Assembly: GCA_013399015.1 (NCBI GenBank)
Contig: VWZX01010406.1
Coordinates: 62,001 to 126,000, forward strand
From: Galbula dea
Taxonomy: Eukaryota > Chordata > Aves > Piciformes > Galbulidae
DNA: 64,000 nt
Direction of reading: 5' to 3'
This document shows, piece after piece, positions 1 through 13,809 of the stretch. The stretch's first letter is position 1. Every line of letters begins with the position of its first letter. Below the pieces are notes generated by a model. That model made no database searches. It had not been told where the DNA came from and saw nothing but the letters and a program-made list of their open reading frames with translations. Position numbers and translations under genes: made by a program.

Positions 1-605
1 GACCTTTACAGCTCATATAAGTCCAAACCCCCTGCTGCCAGCAGGGATACCTATAACTAGATCAGGTTGTTCAGAGCCCTGTGCAACCTGTCCTTGAGTG
101 TTTCCAGGGATGGGGCATCAACCACCTCTCTGGGCAACCAGTTCCACCCTTAACTGCAAGAAATTTCCTCCTTATATGCAGTCTAAATCTGCCTTGCTTT
201 AGTTTAAAGCCATCACACCTTGTCCTGTCACCTTGCTAAACAACTGCCTTCATTTTAGTCCTAGGCTCCCACTAAGCACTGATAGGCTGCAGTAAAGTCT
301 CCCCAGAGCCTTCACTTTTCCAGTCTGAATAGCCCAAACTCCCTCAGCCCTTTCTCACAGGAGAAGTGTTCCAAGCCTCTGATCATTTCTGTGGCCCTCC
401 TCTGGACCTGCTCCAACAGGTTCATGTCCTTATGCTGAGGACTTCCCAGCTGGATGCAGTGCTCCAGCTGGGGTCTCACCAAAGCAGAGCAGAGAGGGAG
501 AACCACCTCCCTTGACCTACTGGCCATACTTGTCTTGATGCAGCCAGGGACATGGTTGGCCTTCTGGGCCATGAGTACACACTGTATGCTCATGTCAAGC
601 TTACT
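1..605 (-). mobile_element. CR1 LINE, 3' part, minus orientation
   Basis: The left edge starts inside the CR1 3' end, and the reverse strand at 312-593 encodes the end of the reverse-transcriptase ORF with EQVQRRATEMIRGLEH, a typical CR1 ORF2 C-terminal motif. The reading frame is incomplete, so this is a dead 5'-truncated copy cut by the window edge. Confidence 0.9.
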
Positions 606-732
606 CTATATATACAGGGGAAGGTCACAGCAAAATATACATAAGCTATCTACAAATCTATCTTTGACATACTTGTATGTATGTGATGCATTATATGCTC
701 TCACTTCCTCTGAATACTTATGATATTAAGCA

Positions 733-958
733 TTAGGCTGGAGATTAGAAGGAGGTTCTTTACCCAGAGGGTGGTGAGGCACTGGAACAGGTTGCCCAGA
801 GAGGTTGTGGAGGCCACATCCCTGGCAGTGTTTAAGGCCAGGCTGGATGTGGCCCTGGATGACCTGGACTAGTGCATGTGGCATCCCTGCCCATGGCAGG
901 GGGGTTGGAACTAGATGATCTTTAAGGTCCCTTCCAACCTCAGCCATTCTATGATTCT
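733..958 (+). mobile_element. CR1 LINE 3' end, plus orientation
   Basis: It carries the typical CR1 run with ACTGGAACAGGTTGCCCAG, then TTGGAACTAGATGATCTTTA and a terminal ATTCTATGATTCTGT. It lies head-to-head with the CR1 copy at 1-605. Confidence 0.92.
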
Positions 959-2419
959 GTATCAAGTCCCAAGATACCATTTGCTGTTTGATTTCTTGGT
1001 AGACAACTATGAAATGATTAGCCATAAGGAGAGACTTAAAGCAGAAGGTAGTAGTGGCCTTTAACATCAATTCAGGGAGTAGTCTTGATAGTTGTGCGAC
1101 AACTGGATGCCAGGTGGAGTCACTGACTTGTGCAAGGTAGAACTAAACAGAGCTTTAAAAGTGGAATTTGGTGGAGTTGAAAAAAAAGAGATAAAGGAAT
1201 TCAAAGATGGAGACTACATCACAAAAGAAAGCTGCTTTCAGGAATCATGTTTCCAGTCCTTCAGTGATAGGCTTGAAGGGAAGATTATTCTCTGGTGAAA
1301 AGCAGAGGTTTCTGTGATAAACCAGACCAACATCATTAAGGGTTTAGATCAGAATCAAATAAAAATAAGCAGAATGGAAAGCAACATTGTAAATAAATAC
1401 TTTAGAAACAAATGCATGTTTGACAGCAAGTTTTTTTCTGTACAAAATACAGTATGTATATGGTTCTTAAAGCACCCTGAATCTAGAATTTTTTAATGTC
1501 TAAATTTACAGTATTGCATCATAGGAAATGTTCAATTTAGTGTTTTGATCTGATTTCATATTTATGTAAAGTAGCCATGGTTCAGTGCATTAGTTGGAAA
1601 GTATATGCACTTCCTTTCAAAGATATTTTTTCCACAGTTTAATATATTTAATTTATCATGAGTGCAACCATCTGATGTAATTATAACTGCTACTAAGAGA
1701 ACAAAAAGGCTCCCATTTCTTTGGCTAAATTTAAAATAGCACTTAGTTGAAACTGTGTGGTTCACTAAGTTATGGACTTTTGCATTCACATGGGAGTTTG
1801 AAGTGCACTCTTACTTTGGGATGAATCTCAGTAGAATTGCTACCATGTAAAAGTCTGAGATTTACATTAAGAATTTAGAGGAATGCTCCAAATTCCTATT
1901 CATATTTTATATCTAACAAAAATTAAGTGTATTTTTCTAACTAGTAAAATTATCATTATTTTCTCTGTGATTTTTTGTTAATAGTATCCCATATCCACAG
2001 TCTGTAATTATTAACTTCCCAAAACTTTTTCATTTTGTGGATTAAATATACATACAATATTCTGTGGAATAATCTGGGAAATTTACATCCATATTTCAGA
2101 ATGCTGGTTTTATCCAACAAGGTTCAATCCAAAATGAGTTCAAAAATGACCAAACCATTTTGCTTTGACATTTTGGATTATGGACACAAGCAGAAGAGAA
2201 AAAGAAGAAAAATATACCTATTCTTTAGAGCACAATACAGAGCAGGAACATAGAGAATCAGATCAGAGCTCCAGTTGGCCCAGTATTCTGGCTACAGCAG
2301 TGGTAGAGATCGAGACATTTAGGCAAAATCTTGTGAACTCTGCCACTTTTTACAGTGTGCACCATGCCTCCCCCCACAAGCACACCTGTTTAATCAGACA
2401 TGATTCATTTAGCATTCAT

Positions 2420-2900
2420 TTAGGGACCTGCTTGATTTTTCTGAACCAGCTAAGAGAGATATCCTGCCTCCCTAACCTTCAGTGGCAGCAAGTTCTAGAG
2501 GTTGTTTCCCTGATTATTTTCATCATGTCTCCTCATTTCTTTTACTACAGAATACAGGAGAAATTTTCCATTTGAGTTTATCTACCACTGTCCCAGCTCT
2601 TTAAACCTTAATTACATTCCCTTCATCTTTCTCCTCTTCAAATAGAATAGTTTAAACCTCTCTTTACAAGGCAACTATTCAGTTCATATTATTTTTTTTG
2701 CCCTCTGGAGCTTCTCTAACTCTCCCCAGCACTGTGCACAGTATCCAACACATGAGCCCACTCTTTATACAGCAGTGAAATCATGTGTCCTACCCTGTTC
2801 ACTCTATGCTTCCTGATCATGCTCAGCACTGTTTTGTTGTTATTCTACACTATGCTTGCACACTGAGACAATGATTTCAGAGAACTTCCCATGTGGGCAA
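2420..2900 (-). repeat. Possible old degraded LINE remnant
   Basis: Segments such as AATAGTTTAAACCTCTCTTT and GCACAGTATCCAACACATGA resemble the reverse strand of old CR1/L3-type LINEs, but similarity is weak. It could be unique intron sequence. Confidence 0.3.
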
Positions 2901-5194
2901 GCTTTCTATTTGTTAAAACACCAATTTTTTCCCTGTGACAGCCTTAAGTTTCCTCCTCAAGTCATTCAGGGGCTTTGGACCACTTTGTGCTCTTGAACTG
3001 TGGTACACATTAGCCAGGCTTTTAATACATTGTTTGTTTAATAGCCCCTAGGCTGCTTGGAAGTTCCTTGTGGTTTAGGTTTGCTTCTCCTAAGTTACTT
3101 CACAATGTGCTTCAATTTTACATCATTTCCTTGCCTGAAATTGAATGTCTATCTGCTGGATTTATTTGGCATGCTATCTTATGCTACAGTCATAAACCTA
3201 CCTGTATTACAGTCACTAATAGAGATCATCTCTGTCATTAGAACCTCTTGAAGGAGATGCTGGTCTTCTCAGAGGCATGCTAAACATTACTCATGGTCAG
3301 ATTTTAAGTTCTGTCATTCTCAAATAGTGCTCTTCTATACCTGTCAGCATTTCCCATGTATCTAGTTTAAATATTCCTCTACATCCATTCTCATTTTTAG
3401 TCAACAGCCCAACTCTGTGGTGATAAATGTGCAATTCATTCTTGTACAGGTTCCTCCAATTTCTAAAGGTTTTCCATTTTCAAAGGTATTTGAATTGCTT
3501 TTGTCTATGCCACCACACTACTCAGGTACTGGAGCTGAATCTCTCTGCCTCCAAAGTCACATGTGGAACTGGCAGTCTTTCAAAGCAAGCTAGATGCATG
3601 TCCCAGGCTTCAGTTTCCTGTCCAGTCTGAATTCATAACCTCAAGAACATCCTTCACACAGTTCCCTTCACTACCAGGTCACAATTACCATCTCTTTTCC
3701 AGTACACTTCAGTAGTATCTCTAGACACATTGTGACATCCACTATCCAGATGCAAAGCAGGTTACTTTGTACCCAAGGCTTCTCTGATGTCATAAATCCA
3801 TTTACCTATGTACCTAATAATTGAATAGTTCTGGTTTTTAAGACATTCACTGTTGCTAGAGCATCCTAGATGCAAGAATATACTGTGATAGCAGCTGATA
3901 GCCTTTTCTTATGCAAGAGATCAGAAATAGGGCTCTTCAGTGGAATGTCTTCAGAGCATTTACCAATCTGGAGGTGAAACTCCTCAGCAACATTCTTAAA
4001 GCTCTCATTCATCTCTCTACCTCTCCAATTTCTAGTCTCTATTTTTCTATTGCTTCTCCATTCATTAGGTTCTCCCTTTCAGTCACTCTTAACATAAACT
4101 TACTACCTCAGGGCCAGGAAGTACCTAAAGTGTTACACACACTGAAATTGTGGCATGGGTGGGTATCACAGATGCAGTGCTTTGTACATTAAAGTGGGTA
4201 TCTCCCTCTCCTCCCACTCTTAGATTTACCTATCTGCATCTTGAGCATCAACTACATTCTTTTTTTGGAAGCTGACATTAGTTTAGCTTCTTTCAAGAAA
4301 CTACTTACTTTATCCAACCCTCTTTAAACTAGTTGGCAATAAGCAGAAATACTCAGAGAGTGAAGAAGTCCCACACAGGCACTAGCAGGAGCATCCAGCT
4401 CACCTGAGGCTCTTTGTACATTCCTTGTTACTTGCCATACACATACACAGAGGGAATTCTGTGGAGGGGATTCTCCTCTCTGACCTACTTATTACAGCCC
4501 ATTACACCCAGTCACCACAGCCAGTGGAGTCTAGACTGACTTATGACATGCAGATGTCCATTCCAGTAGCAGCTGAACAGCTCTGCAGATCTCACTGAGC
4601 ATTCACCATATTTTCACTGACTATAAAAACTGCCCAAACAAGCAGCTTTCACAAAGGCACAAGTTAAGCCAGCTGAGTTGTACTATTCTTCCTAATCAAA
4701 TCACAGATGATTATATGGCTGTCAAGTCCCAAGTCTTTTGGGCAATCTGTCAAGTCCTGGTGAATAACTGTTTGTTTGCTTGGACTACCAGAATATTGTT
4801 CTCTGATTCCACATGTGCATCAGCTGTGGGGTCTTTGTGTAGAAAATTAGCTGGTTTGGCTGATTTCCCCCTTGTGTCTGTCTTTTATGTAAACAGAGAT
4901 AAAAAGAGCAGTAAAACCAGACCAAATGAAGTAATTCTAGGATATAGTCTGATTACAGATTGCTGTCAGATACAAGCAGAAGAGCCAACAAGCTGAGTAT
5001 CCTCAAAATGCTTTTTTGCTCCCTTTTAACAGCATGAAACTGCCTTAGCTAAGCATGGAAGAAGCACAACTGCCAATGACTGCTCATCAGTCAGAGCAAA
5101 AATCTGCCAAATTAGTAAGAAATAATGCCTATTACTAACTATAATTGCTGCCACTGACCATATTAGCAATCTATGTTTACCTACACCAGAGAGG

Positions 5195-5212
5195 AAAAAA
5201 AAAAAAAAAAAA
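5195..5212. repeat. A homopolymer, 18 bp
   Basis: There are eighteen consecutive A residues, with no recognisable retroposed sequence directly before them. Confidence 0.95.
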
Positions 5213-5629
5213 TCAATGTTCAGTTATATACATTCATCTTACAGTTCCAAAAACATGCAAATGCCAAAGGAAATCATAGGTATTGCAACTAATTCATATA
5301 GTGCACATTTTTTTCTCTTTCTTGAATGAAATCCATACATAAAAAAGCAATGGAAATGGCAGTAGATAGGGAAGTTCCAATATAGACACTGTATTAGCTA
5401 TGCAAAAAGTTATAGGCTGTATCTACAAAGATACAAAATGCTTATTTTCCCTAACAGTATTAGACAACCTGAGAAAGTCTTAAAGGGTATTTTCGTGCCA
5501 ACTATATTGCAACATAAGTAAAGGATGAAAAAATTCAAGATGAAAATTCAAAAAGCTCAAGCATGTCTAGGGAAATATATATATAAATATACACACATAT
5601 TTCCTTTTTTAAATATGTTATTTCAGCTT

Positions 5630-6510
5630 AGTTGCTGACCCTCCCTGGCTGTGCAATTTTCACCCAGCCACCCTCTCATGCTCCTTCCTCAACAGGACAA
5701 GAGAAGAAAATAAGATGACAAAGCTCCTGGGTTGATAAGGGCAGAAAGATCACTTAGCAATTACTGTCACAGGCAAAACAGACTTGACTTGGGGGAAAAT
5801 TAATTTAAGGTTTTGCCAATTTGAAATAAAATTTTCTTCACAGTGAGAAACAAAGATAAAACCTAAAATAAGCCTCCTCTCTTCCTTCCAGGCTCATCTT
5901 CACTCCTCCATTCCCAACACTTCCACCTCCTCCCCACCCCAAACAGCACAGAGGGAAGAGGAACAGCAGAGGCTGTCAGTTCATAACTGCTTGTCTCTGC
6001 TGCTAGTTCCTCCTCACACTCTTTCCCTGCTCCAGTGTGGGTCTCTCCACAGGCTGTAGTTGTGCAGGGTAAGGCTGCTCATGAATGGGCTCCCCTCCTC
6101 AGGCTGCAGGTCCCATCTGGAGCCTGCTCCTGTGCAAGCACTCCACAGGCTATAGTTCTTTCAGAGCACATTCCACAAGCTGTGGCCTGGGGTCTTCCAT
6201 GGGCTGCAGTGATGACATCTGCTCTGGCATGATCCTATCCATAGACCTCAGGGAAATAATTGCTGTTCCAGTGCCTGAAGCACCTCCTTCCTCTCCTTTT
6301 TCACTGACCTTGGTATCTGCCTGCTGGTTTCCCACACTTTTTCCCCCCTCACTCCTCTCTCTGCTGGGCAGCATTTTCCCCCCTTTCTTAAATATGTTTC
6401 CACAGAAATGCCACCACCTTGGGTGAGGAGCTCAGCTGTGTGCTACAGAGGGTCCACTGGAGCTGACTAAAACTGTCCAGCTTGGGCCATCCCCTGCAGC
6501 CCCACCTCTA
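5630..6510 (-). mobile_element. LTR-like interspersed repeat, copy 1
   Basis: The block from CACTTAGCAATTACTGTCAC through GCAAAACAGACTTGAC recurs at 61390-61430 in the same orientation, and the following C/T-rich part is also similar. I recall this sequence from avian ERV LTRs read on the reverse strand. The far part has degenerate internal repeats around CCACAGGCT (6050, 6145). Exact ends are not visible. Confidence 0.6.
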
Positions 6511-8209
6511 CACAAGACCCCAGCACCTGTTATGCAGTTGCATAAACCTTAATACAAAGAAATATATTTTGAAGTGAATAAAACATCAAATTACATTTAC
6601 CTGGATTAATTCCTACTATTTTTTTAAACAAAGGAACTGGCTGATGTATCATTTAGAGCAAAGCAATTATAAAGCATGAGCTTATCATGATTATCCAGAT
6701 GTGCACACCCCCACAGAGTCAGAAAGCCTTGCTGATCACTGTAAGACTTAGGCATAATATATGTCTGAGCAGGATGAATGCAGTGCTAGAGCCTTTAAAA
6801 ATATGACACCTGCAGCATGCTCTTATCTGGGAATAATACTGCATGCAGATAGAATGAAGAGCAAACAAATGAAGCCAAGATGCTGACAGACTTATCTGTC
6901 AAATTTACATGTATATTGTTTCTTTCTAAGAATTTCTAATCTATGCTTTTTCAAACACCTAAGGATGAAATACTGTTGTCTTCTGAATATGATTTTCTGC
7001 AGTTGTCTACAGGTCATTTAATCCCTCATTCTCCTAAAATAAAAGAAAGGGGAAATCCTGGATCTTGCTAGAGAAAATATTACCCAAGCATATTCTGTAT
7101 TAGCACTGACAACAGCTGCTAATGCAGAGCTGCAATACAGTATCAGGATGTGTACTCTGAGCTGAATTCATTTTCTGAAGCTCTCATTCTGTAAAAGAAG
7201 TCCTAAGATAATATCCCAGCTAGATTTACTCCTTGTGTTAGATCACCATGCATTTGCAACAGAAAAGTTGTAGACTATACTTCCTTTATGTAATAGGATG
7301 TATTTTTAGTTATCCAGTACTTTTAGCTGTAGGTAAAAAGTCAAAGGTCCCTACATGCATATGTAAGAAAAAAAGAAGTTTGGCTAACATTCTGGAATGT
7401 GTTTTTGACAATTCAGAAACACAATATTAGAAGCCAGACAGCCTAAAGGAAGGCAGATCTCATGCCAGACTTTCTCAGGAGACAAATCACATTTCAAAGG
7501 ATCCTATCCAAGGATCAGATTAAACTGTGTTCAGCACAAAATCTGAAAAAGTCTAAACCAATTCAGGACTCTGCTCAAAATGTGGCCAGCACTGTAAGGA
7601 GTATTTGGTGTTATGACAGATGTAGTTGCCTTCTACAAGTTGATTTGCTGAACTATATGAATCTTCATGGCACAGACTTCCCCATGATAATACAAAAACA
7701 TTCTTGAACTTAAGAGGAGGAAGTGGTTGGTACATTTTGTACACCACTGTATTATATCAGAGAATTCTTCACTTACCTGGATTTTGACATTTTAAGCATG
7801 AGACATGCCTACTTTCATTGCAGAACACTGAACCTGAAGTTTATTATTCAAATACACAGCTAAGGTACAGCAAATAAGGCTCCCCATGCAAATTAGGTAG
7901 TTATGTTATCCATGCTGAACTGAGGGATAAATGATTTTCAGGTAATGTTGGCATAGCTTGCTGTAGCTTTTCAGATTTATCAGTCACACTTCACCTTTGA
8001 AGTTCTTTAGACATTTTCTCAAGGGTCTTTTTAAATGCAATTTTATGTAAGGAGCAAATAATGAGATTTTCAGAATGGATTTGAAACACAACTGAATTTG
8101 TCATTTGTTTTCAAGAAACCAACCTGTTCAGAAGTAGCTCAGTTAAAAATGAGTTTCAAACAGCATCTTACCCATCCCCCTCTAATTAAAATAAAATGTG
8201 AAGACATAC

Positions 8210-8288
8210 ATTGATATTTATCTCACATCTTGAGCTGGTCCATCCTGGTTCACAAGAGCACTGATATCCATCAATGAGATCTATACAT
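8210..8288 (-). CDS. EYS: EYS exon (ninth, last in window): second half of EGF 11
   Basis: This 79-bp exon goes from phase 2 to phase 0, with acceptor TTTGTGTTTCAG and donor GTATGT. The junction codon is Arg. It encodes CIDLIDGYQCSCEPGWTSSRC and then EININ, the linker to the next EGF repeat. EGF 11 joins across the splice as CLHGRCIDLIDGYQC. The human counterpart, from memory, ends in KIKIND, so the Asp should begin the next exon. That exon is not recognisable in the 8.2 kb before the window edge and probably lies outside. The short length and the EGF pattern at the correct position argue for a real exon. Confidence 0.92.
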
Positions 8289-8810
8289 CTGAAACACAAA
8301 GCAGCACTGTTCAGGTGAAGCTCTGTAACTCTAGATTCAGCACCAGCACTATCATTCCATACATTTCCCAAGAGTGGTCTGATGGAACCTACTTAAATCC
8401 ATGGCACTCTTAATTAGTTTTAATAATGGCTTTCAAATGTGTCTATTATGGGTGCTGAGGGCATTTTATAAGGATACTGATTATGATATTAAAAGACATC
8501 TTCCTGTTTCGACCTGTTGGCAATGTATCAGCTCAAGGTTTGCTTTCAAATATATTAAACTTTAATTAATCCACATAGGCTGAAACATGGTTTATGCTAA
8601 TGAAGAAAAATGAATGAGAAGCTGAGATGATGCAACAGTATTTTACATTAGCTTAAGCAGGCAGCATCTGTCATCTCTAAGTGTGCTTGTACTCTGACTT
8701 TAGGAAAGAACATAATTGAAAGGATATTTATCAACCTTCCTATATCATTACATTTTAAACATTGCTAGTGAGATACATTATCTTGGAGATGATAATAGTT
8801 AAATAGTCAC
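8289..8810 (-). other. EYS: EYS intron, short, between eighth and ninth exons
   Basis: This 522-bp intron runs between the GTGACT donor and the TTTGTGTTTCAG acceptor. It is AT-rich unique sequence with no recognisable repeat. Confidence 0.85.
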
Positions 8811-8982
8811 CTTCCATGAAGACAAGGATCTGGCAAGCAGTCATTAACATTGATCTCACAGTTTGCTCCAATGAAACCTCTCCTGCAGTGGCATTTATAG
8901 GAACTGATGTCATCAATGCAACTTCCATTGTTGAGGCAAGGAGCAGACATACATTCATCTATATTTACTTCACATCTATCAC
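8811..8982 (-). CDS. EYS: EYS exon (eighth): end of EGF 9, all of EGF 10, first half of EGF 11
   Basis: This 172-bp exon goes from phase 1 to phase 2, with acceptor TTTTGTACACAG. The donor GTGACT is weaker than the others. It encodes DRC to close EGF 9. EGF 10 is EVNIDECMSAPCLNNGSC followed by IDDISSYKCHCRRGFIGANC. EGF 11 opens with EINVNDCLPDPCLHGR. The end of this exon, NDCL-x-x-PCLHGR, and the short four-residue C2-C3 loop of EGF 11 agree with human EYS as I recall it. CMSAPC fits O-glucose, CLNNGSC fits O-fucose, and CIDDISSYKC fits the Asp/Asn-hydroxylation pattern. Confidence 0.95.
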
Positions 8983-10170
8983 CTGTGTACAAAACAGAAT
9001 ATATGACTAAGCTTTAACTTCTCAACTCAAATCAACTCCAACCAACCAGTCTGTCAAACTTTAATATTCCCTAACAACCACTGCAATTCCAGATAACCCA
9101 TTTTTTTTACATACATTGTTTATATATTTAATATACTCAATAAAAATATCCCATTGGAAGTACTTCCAGGTGCAAATGTCAAAAAGAATGAGTATATTAC
9201 AATATATTACAGTGATAACATCTGCAATTGTGGCAAGGCAAGAAGGCTTGAAGGGTCAGCTTGCAAGCAAATTAGTTACATGGAGAAACTGAAATTTCAA
9301 GAGGAATTGTTTTTACACATTTATTAGAAAGATGAGTTTCCTACAAAAAGAAAACACAATTCAAATGAAAGATCTAGATGGTGATCTTACAGTAATCCTT
9401 ATTTTCTCAAAATGAAATTAAAATGCAGGGACTTTTGAGGAATCTTTTGGATGACATTGATTCTGAGAGATATAATGGTGCATTTTTCTGCTTGCAGGAC
9501 AGAGAATGCTGGCAGAGAGAGCTACAGAGAACAAAAAAAATGCATGATGCTACCTACCAGAAATAAGTAGCACAACTTTACAGGAACTGTTCAAACATAC
9601 AGCATGTTGAGATCTGTGAAGTTAAATCATCACTCAGCAGCCATTGCTTTAGATACTTATTTCTGTGACTGATTGAAAGAGCCACAGGTTTTTAAGTGAT
9701 GAATTGAATGTTTTTATCTAACTAGTTCCCAGTGATGGATTTTGGAGTGTATAGCAAGAAACCATCAGAAATAGCTATTAAAATATTCTTATTTCATTTG
9801 TAATGTTATCTTTTAAAAGTACTACAATAATTTCATATAAAAGATTTAGGCATTAAGTATAACTTACACAAAGCTCAAAGAAATAGTGCAGAATCACAGA
9901 ACAACAGGCTGGCATGATAATGCATCATGCTCCTCTGATGTTCTCAATGCTTAAAAGTTTCTTTGTCACAGTATTTTCAGCAGAGCAATTTGTGTGGAAA
10001 TTGAGATTTCAGTCCTCTGGATCTTGGTAACCCTTACAGAATAGAAACCTCTTTAAAGTATGCCTACTGCAATACATGAACACATTCAAAGACTCTTCCA
10101 AAGTTAGACTTGCAAATAAGTACAGAGACTTTCCTAGCTAGCAGTAAGAGCAAGGAAACAGCTCTAAGTT

Positions 10171-10405
10171 CATAGAATCATAGAATTGTCAGAGTTGGAA
10201 GGGACCTCAAAGATCATCTTGTTCCAACCCCCCTGCCTGCCAGGGACACCATCCACTAGATCAGGTTGCCCAGGGCCCCATCCAGCCTTGTCTTCAAAGC
10301 TTCCAGGGATGAGGCTTCCACAACCTCTCTGGGCAACCTCTTCCACTGTCTAACCACCCTCATAGTGAAGAACTTCCTCAGAGCTTTCTCAAACTTGTTG
10401 TAGGT
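10171..10405 (-). mobile_element. CR1 LINE 3' end, minus orientation
   Basis: It begins with CATAGAATCATAGAATTGTC, followed by GAGTTGGAAGGGACCTCAAA, and continues through CACAACCTCTCTGGGCAACC. It is well preserved. Confidence 0.93.
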
Positions 10406-11964
10406 AGAATCTGAAGAAACAATTTTGGCTCTAGAAGCTCACAAATGTTCTCTTTGGATAGTCCTACCTCCTGAATTCTGCATTACAATCAGCTGAAAAA
10501 CATCTTCAGGGAAGTATTCTACATCCCAAAACATTGATCTGATAGTAACTAAAATTGGTAACAACCTATGTGTTTATTTGGGGGTTTTCCCCATTTAATT
10601 AAATGTTCCTGTTTTGTTTACTAGTATGTGTATGTCCTAAGATACCTAGGTGGTACACATAGTATCATGATCAAAAACATCAGACAAACTGCAGAACTTC
10701 ACAGCAGCACTTCAGTAATTAGGGTACAATATTTAATAGTGAGTCTATTCTTGCAAGGCAGAGTTTCCAGCAGAAACAGGTTATCATTGTTGCTATTATT
10801 ACTACTACTGCTTTGATTACTTTGGTTGCCCTTTTGCTGCAACAAGAGAGAACTATAAGAATGGTGCCAGTATTCTTGGAGGCAAAATCCATTACTTTGA
10901 GAAAGGTAACCAGCCTGTCCTTGAAATCCACAAAGGAAGTCAGCTATCTAAGGACTTCAGAAACTAGAAAGCTGAGGAAAGACCTAGCAGCACTGTCTAG
11001 GTATAATGCAGCAGAGTGTTAAAAGTCCCTAAGAAAGATGTGCAAAGCAGCAGCTCTGGAAGCCCAAAGGTATGGCATTGTATCTGGCTTTATCCCTATG
11101 CCTCTAAGGAGAACTAATTAGCCTGGGGTTGATACCATTCTGATGCAGCTTTTTTTCACCTACTTGTTACTTTAAATCTCACATTGGTGAAATCACCTTA
11201 ACATTGCTACACTAAATAAATTCAAATTAGACAGTAATGAGCATGAAGAGCAAACACTTTGCATTTAGGTAATTTTTGCCAATAGACAAGGATTTTTCTC
11301 CCTAAAGGCACAGATCTGTAACCCAAAACAATTGCATTTTACTAAACAAGGGGAGTGCACTGTCATCCAAGTTCCTAACCACCAGATTTAATTTGTGTAC
11401 ACTGTGTGAGTGGTTGTTGCCAAGAACTCATTATGAATGGACTGTAGCACATTGCATATTTTGAACATAATCTGCACAAAAACATAACATAGCTCTTGAC
11501 TTTGTCTCCTTAAGGACCAGAGACTTTGCATACACTAGAGAACTAACTTTCCTGCAGACAGGATTCTTAGCTGTTCAGTATCTTCACTGGTTTGAAATGA
11601 CTTTCTTGTTGGAGGTCACTGCTAGCCAGTACAGCAACCTTCATAGATAATACAAAATCCAGGTTTCCCCAAAGGAGATATTTAATGGACTGTCTTCCCC
11701 TGTTGCTGAAGCTGTAAAGACAAGAGTTGAAATAAACTTTTCAAGAGGTCACATCCAAATAGTGAACTTGGGTAACAAAGGTTAGATACAATAATCTAAC
11801 TTCCTTTCTGATGGGGCATACAGAACACTGGGCCAAACATCAATTCTTGTATTCAATTCTCCCAGTAGTTTCCTGTAATTCAGTACACTATGGGCTGCCC
11901 CTGAGGCTGCTGAGAAAGCCTGCTTATGTCCTTGGAAGGCTGCCTTCTGGCATGGCTGAAAAAA

Positions 11965-12496
11965 ACATGCAAAGTGAGGAACAATATTGCATCCAGTTCT
12001 GGAGCCCCTATTCCAAGAGGGATATGAGGCTGCTGGAGCGAGTCCAGAGAAGGGCCAGGAGAATGATCAGAGGACTGGAGCACCTCTGCTACAAGGACAG
12101 ACTGAGAGAGTTGGGATTGTTCAGTCTGCAGAGGAGAAGGCTCCCAGGAGACCTTCTTGTGGCCTTCCAGTATCTGAAGGGGGCTACAAGAAAGCTGGGG
12201 AGGGACTTTTGAGGAGGTCAGACAGTGATAGAACTAGGGGAAATGGGTGTAAGCTAGAGGAGGGCAGATTTAGGTTGGATATTAGGAGGAAGTTCTTCAC
12301 TATGAGGGTGGTTAGACAGTGGAACAGGTTGCCCAGAGAGGTTGTGGAAGCCTCATCCTTGGGAGCTTTTAAGGCAAGGCTGGATGGGGCCCTGGGCAAC
12401 CTGATCTAGTGGATGGTGTCCCTGGCAGGCAGGGGGGTTGGAACAAGATGATCTTTGAGGTCCCTTCCAACTCTGACCAGTCTATGATTCTAAGAT
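11965..12496 (+). mobile_element. CR1 LINE 3' part with ORF2 remnant, plus orientation
   Basis: The plus strand encodes LLERVQRRARRMIRGLEHLC, a CR1 ORF2 C-terminal segment. The CR1 3' untranslated part follows and ends in TCTATGATTCTAAG. Open frames here are relics of the LINE, not genes of the host. Confidence 0.93.
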
Positions 12497-13809
12497 CTTC
12501 AATGATTAGGAAAGGGAAACATTGCACCTATCTCCCCCAAAAAAGTCTAAAAGATGATCTGGGGAACTCTAGGCCAGTAAGCTTCAAATGAGTCCCTGGG
12601 AAGACCTTAGGATGCCATTTCAGGGCAACAGAAGGAAAAAGTGACTTGGAACAACCAGCAAAGCAACCCTGAGTAAAAATACTTTCTTTGAGGAGTATTT
12701 TAGCATTTGACAGACAAATGGATATCACACCACCCTTGTTAGTAAATAACTAACACTAAATAGTGAAGAATTATTCTTGTAAATATGCTACAAGAATTTG
12801 CACCAGCAAACAACTACTTGCAATAGCAAACAACTACTAAAGCTGATTAAAAAAACCCCACAAAATAAAAACCAAAAAAACCACACACACAAAAAAAGAA
12901 AAGTCAAACCAACAAAACCTAAACATCTTATCCTTGTTGGTTAATTGTGTTAGGGAGAAGAAGTCAATACTGAAAAATGATGAAAGGAAAGCACATCTGC
13001 AGAGTGCTTGTCCCTTTTCATAACAGAGTCTCCTAAGCCCTTCAGGTACAGGTGTCTTCTCTTTTATGACTATAACTGGGAATTCTCACAGAAACATACA
13101 TAAAGTTGACAACAACTGTTTCAACATCCACTAATTAAAAAGATCAATCTGCAGCACTACTGCCTAATGAACTAAAGCTTCTGTGATACCCTAAAAGCTC
13201 TATTCAGAACACAGCTCTTCAGAAAATACTGACAGGAGGAAAAAAAATATGAAAAGCAGCTTTTGAAGTTTTAGGTGAAAGAATTACATAGAAGTCTCAC
13301 ATTTTCCCCTCAGAAATGCCAAGGATAAGATTGAAGAACACTGCACAAGTGGTACATGGACTAAGGTGTGCAGTGAATGAAGGATGTAGTCAGACACTTG
13401 AGCCTGCCAAAGGCCACCTCAGCCAGTATGCCTGCCTAGGAGACACGCTCAACCAATCAAAGCTGCATACAACCACAAACCTTGATTTAACTTTGGGTAG
13501 AAGTAGATCCCACCAGAAGGCCTCTTGGAGCCAGTCTTCCCTGGAGTAGCATGTCCAGAGTCTCACCCTTTGTATCAAGACATGGTCCCAAGTAACTTCC
13601 CAGGACCAAGTGTCTTTGACTTCCAGGTGAGTGGTTTGTGCATTGGGAATCATCATTCCAAGCTTAGCTTTAATTACACACCATGCAGTAGTAGTTCCCA
13701 ACTGACATCCTCAACCTGGTAATCATTTGTGTCTGCCAGAGTGTTTGCAACATAAGATCCCTCTTCAGTTTACCTGTTCCTTTTTCCTGACACTATTAAA
13801 CCCATTCTT

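Larger units (their letters stand above)
1..8209 (-). other. EYS: EYS intron, partial, downstream of the last exon seen
   Basis: No coding exon is recognisable here. The stretch holds CR1 fragments at 1-605 and 733-958, a possible old LINE remnant near 2420-2900, an 18-A homopolymer at 5195-5212 and an LTR-like repeat near 5630-6510. The remainder, including 960-2400, 2900-5190 and 6540-8209, is AT-rich intron in which I see nothing specific. Confidence 0.8.

Noticed and set aside
8816..9010. Plus-strand open frame over the eighth exon
   Set aside because: It is a shadow of the EYS coding sequence on the other strand.
11811..12409. Open frames of 133 and 140 codons on the plus strand
   Set aside because: They lie largely inside a CR1 copy and encode a piece of its reverse-transcriptase ORF, with no intact gene.
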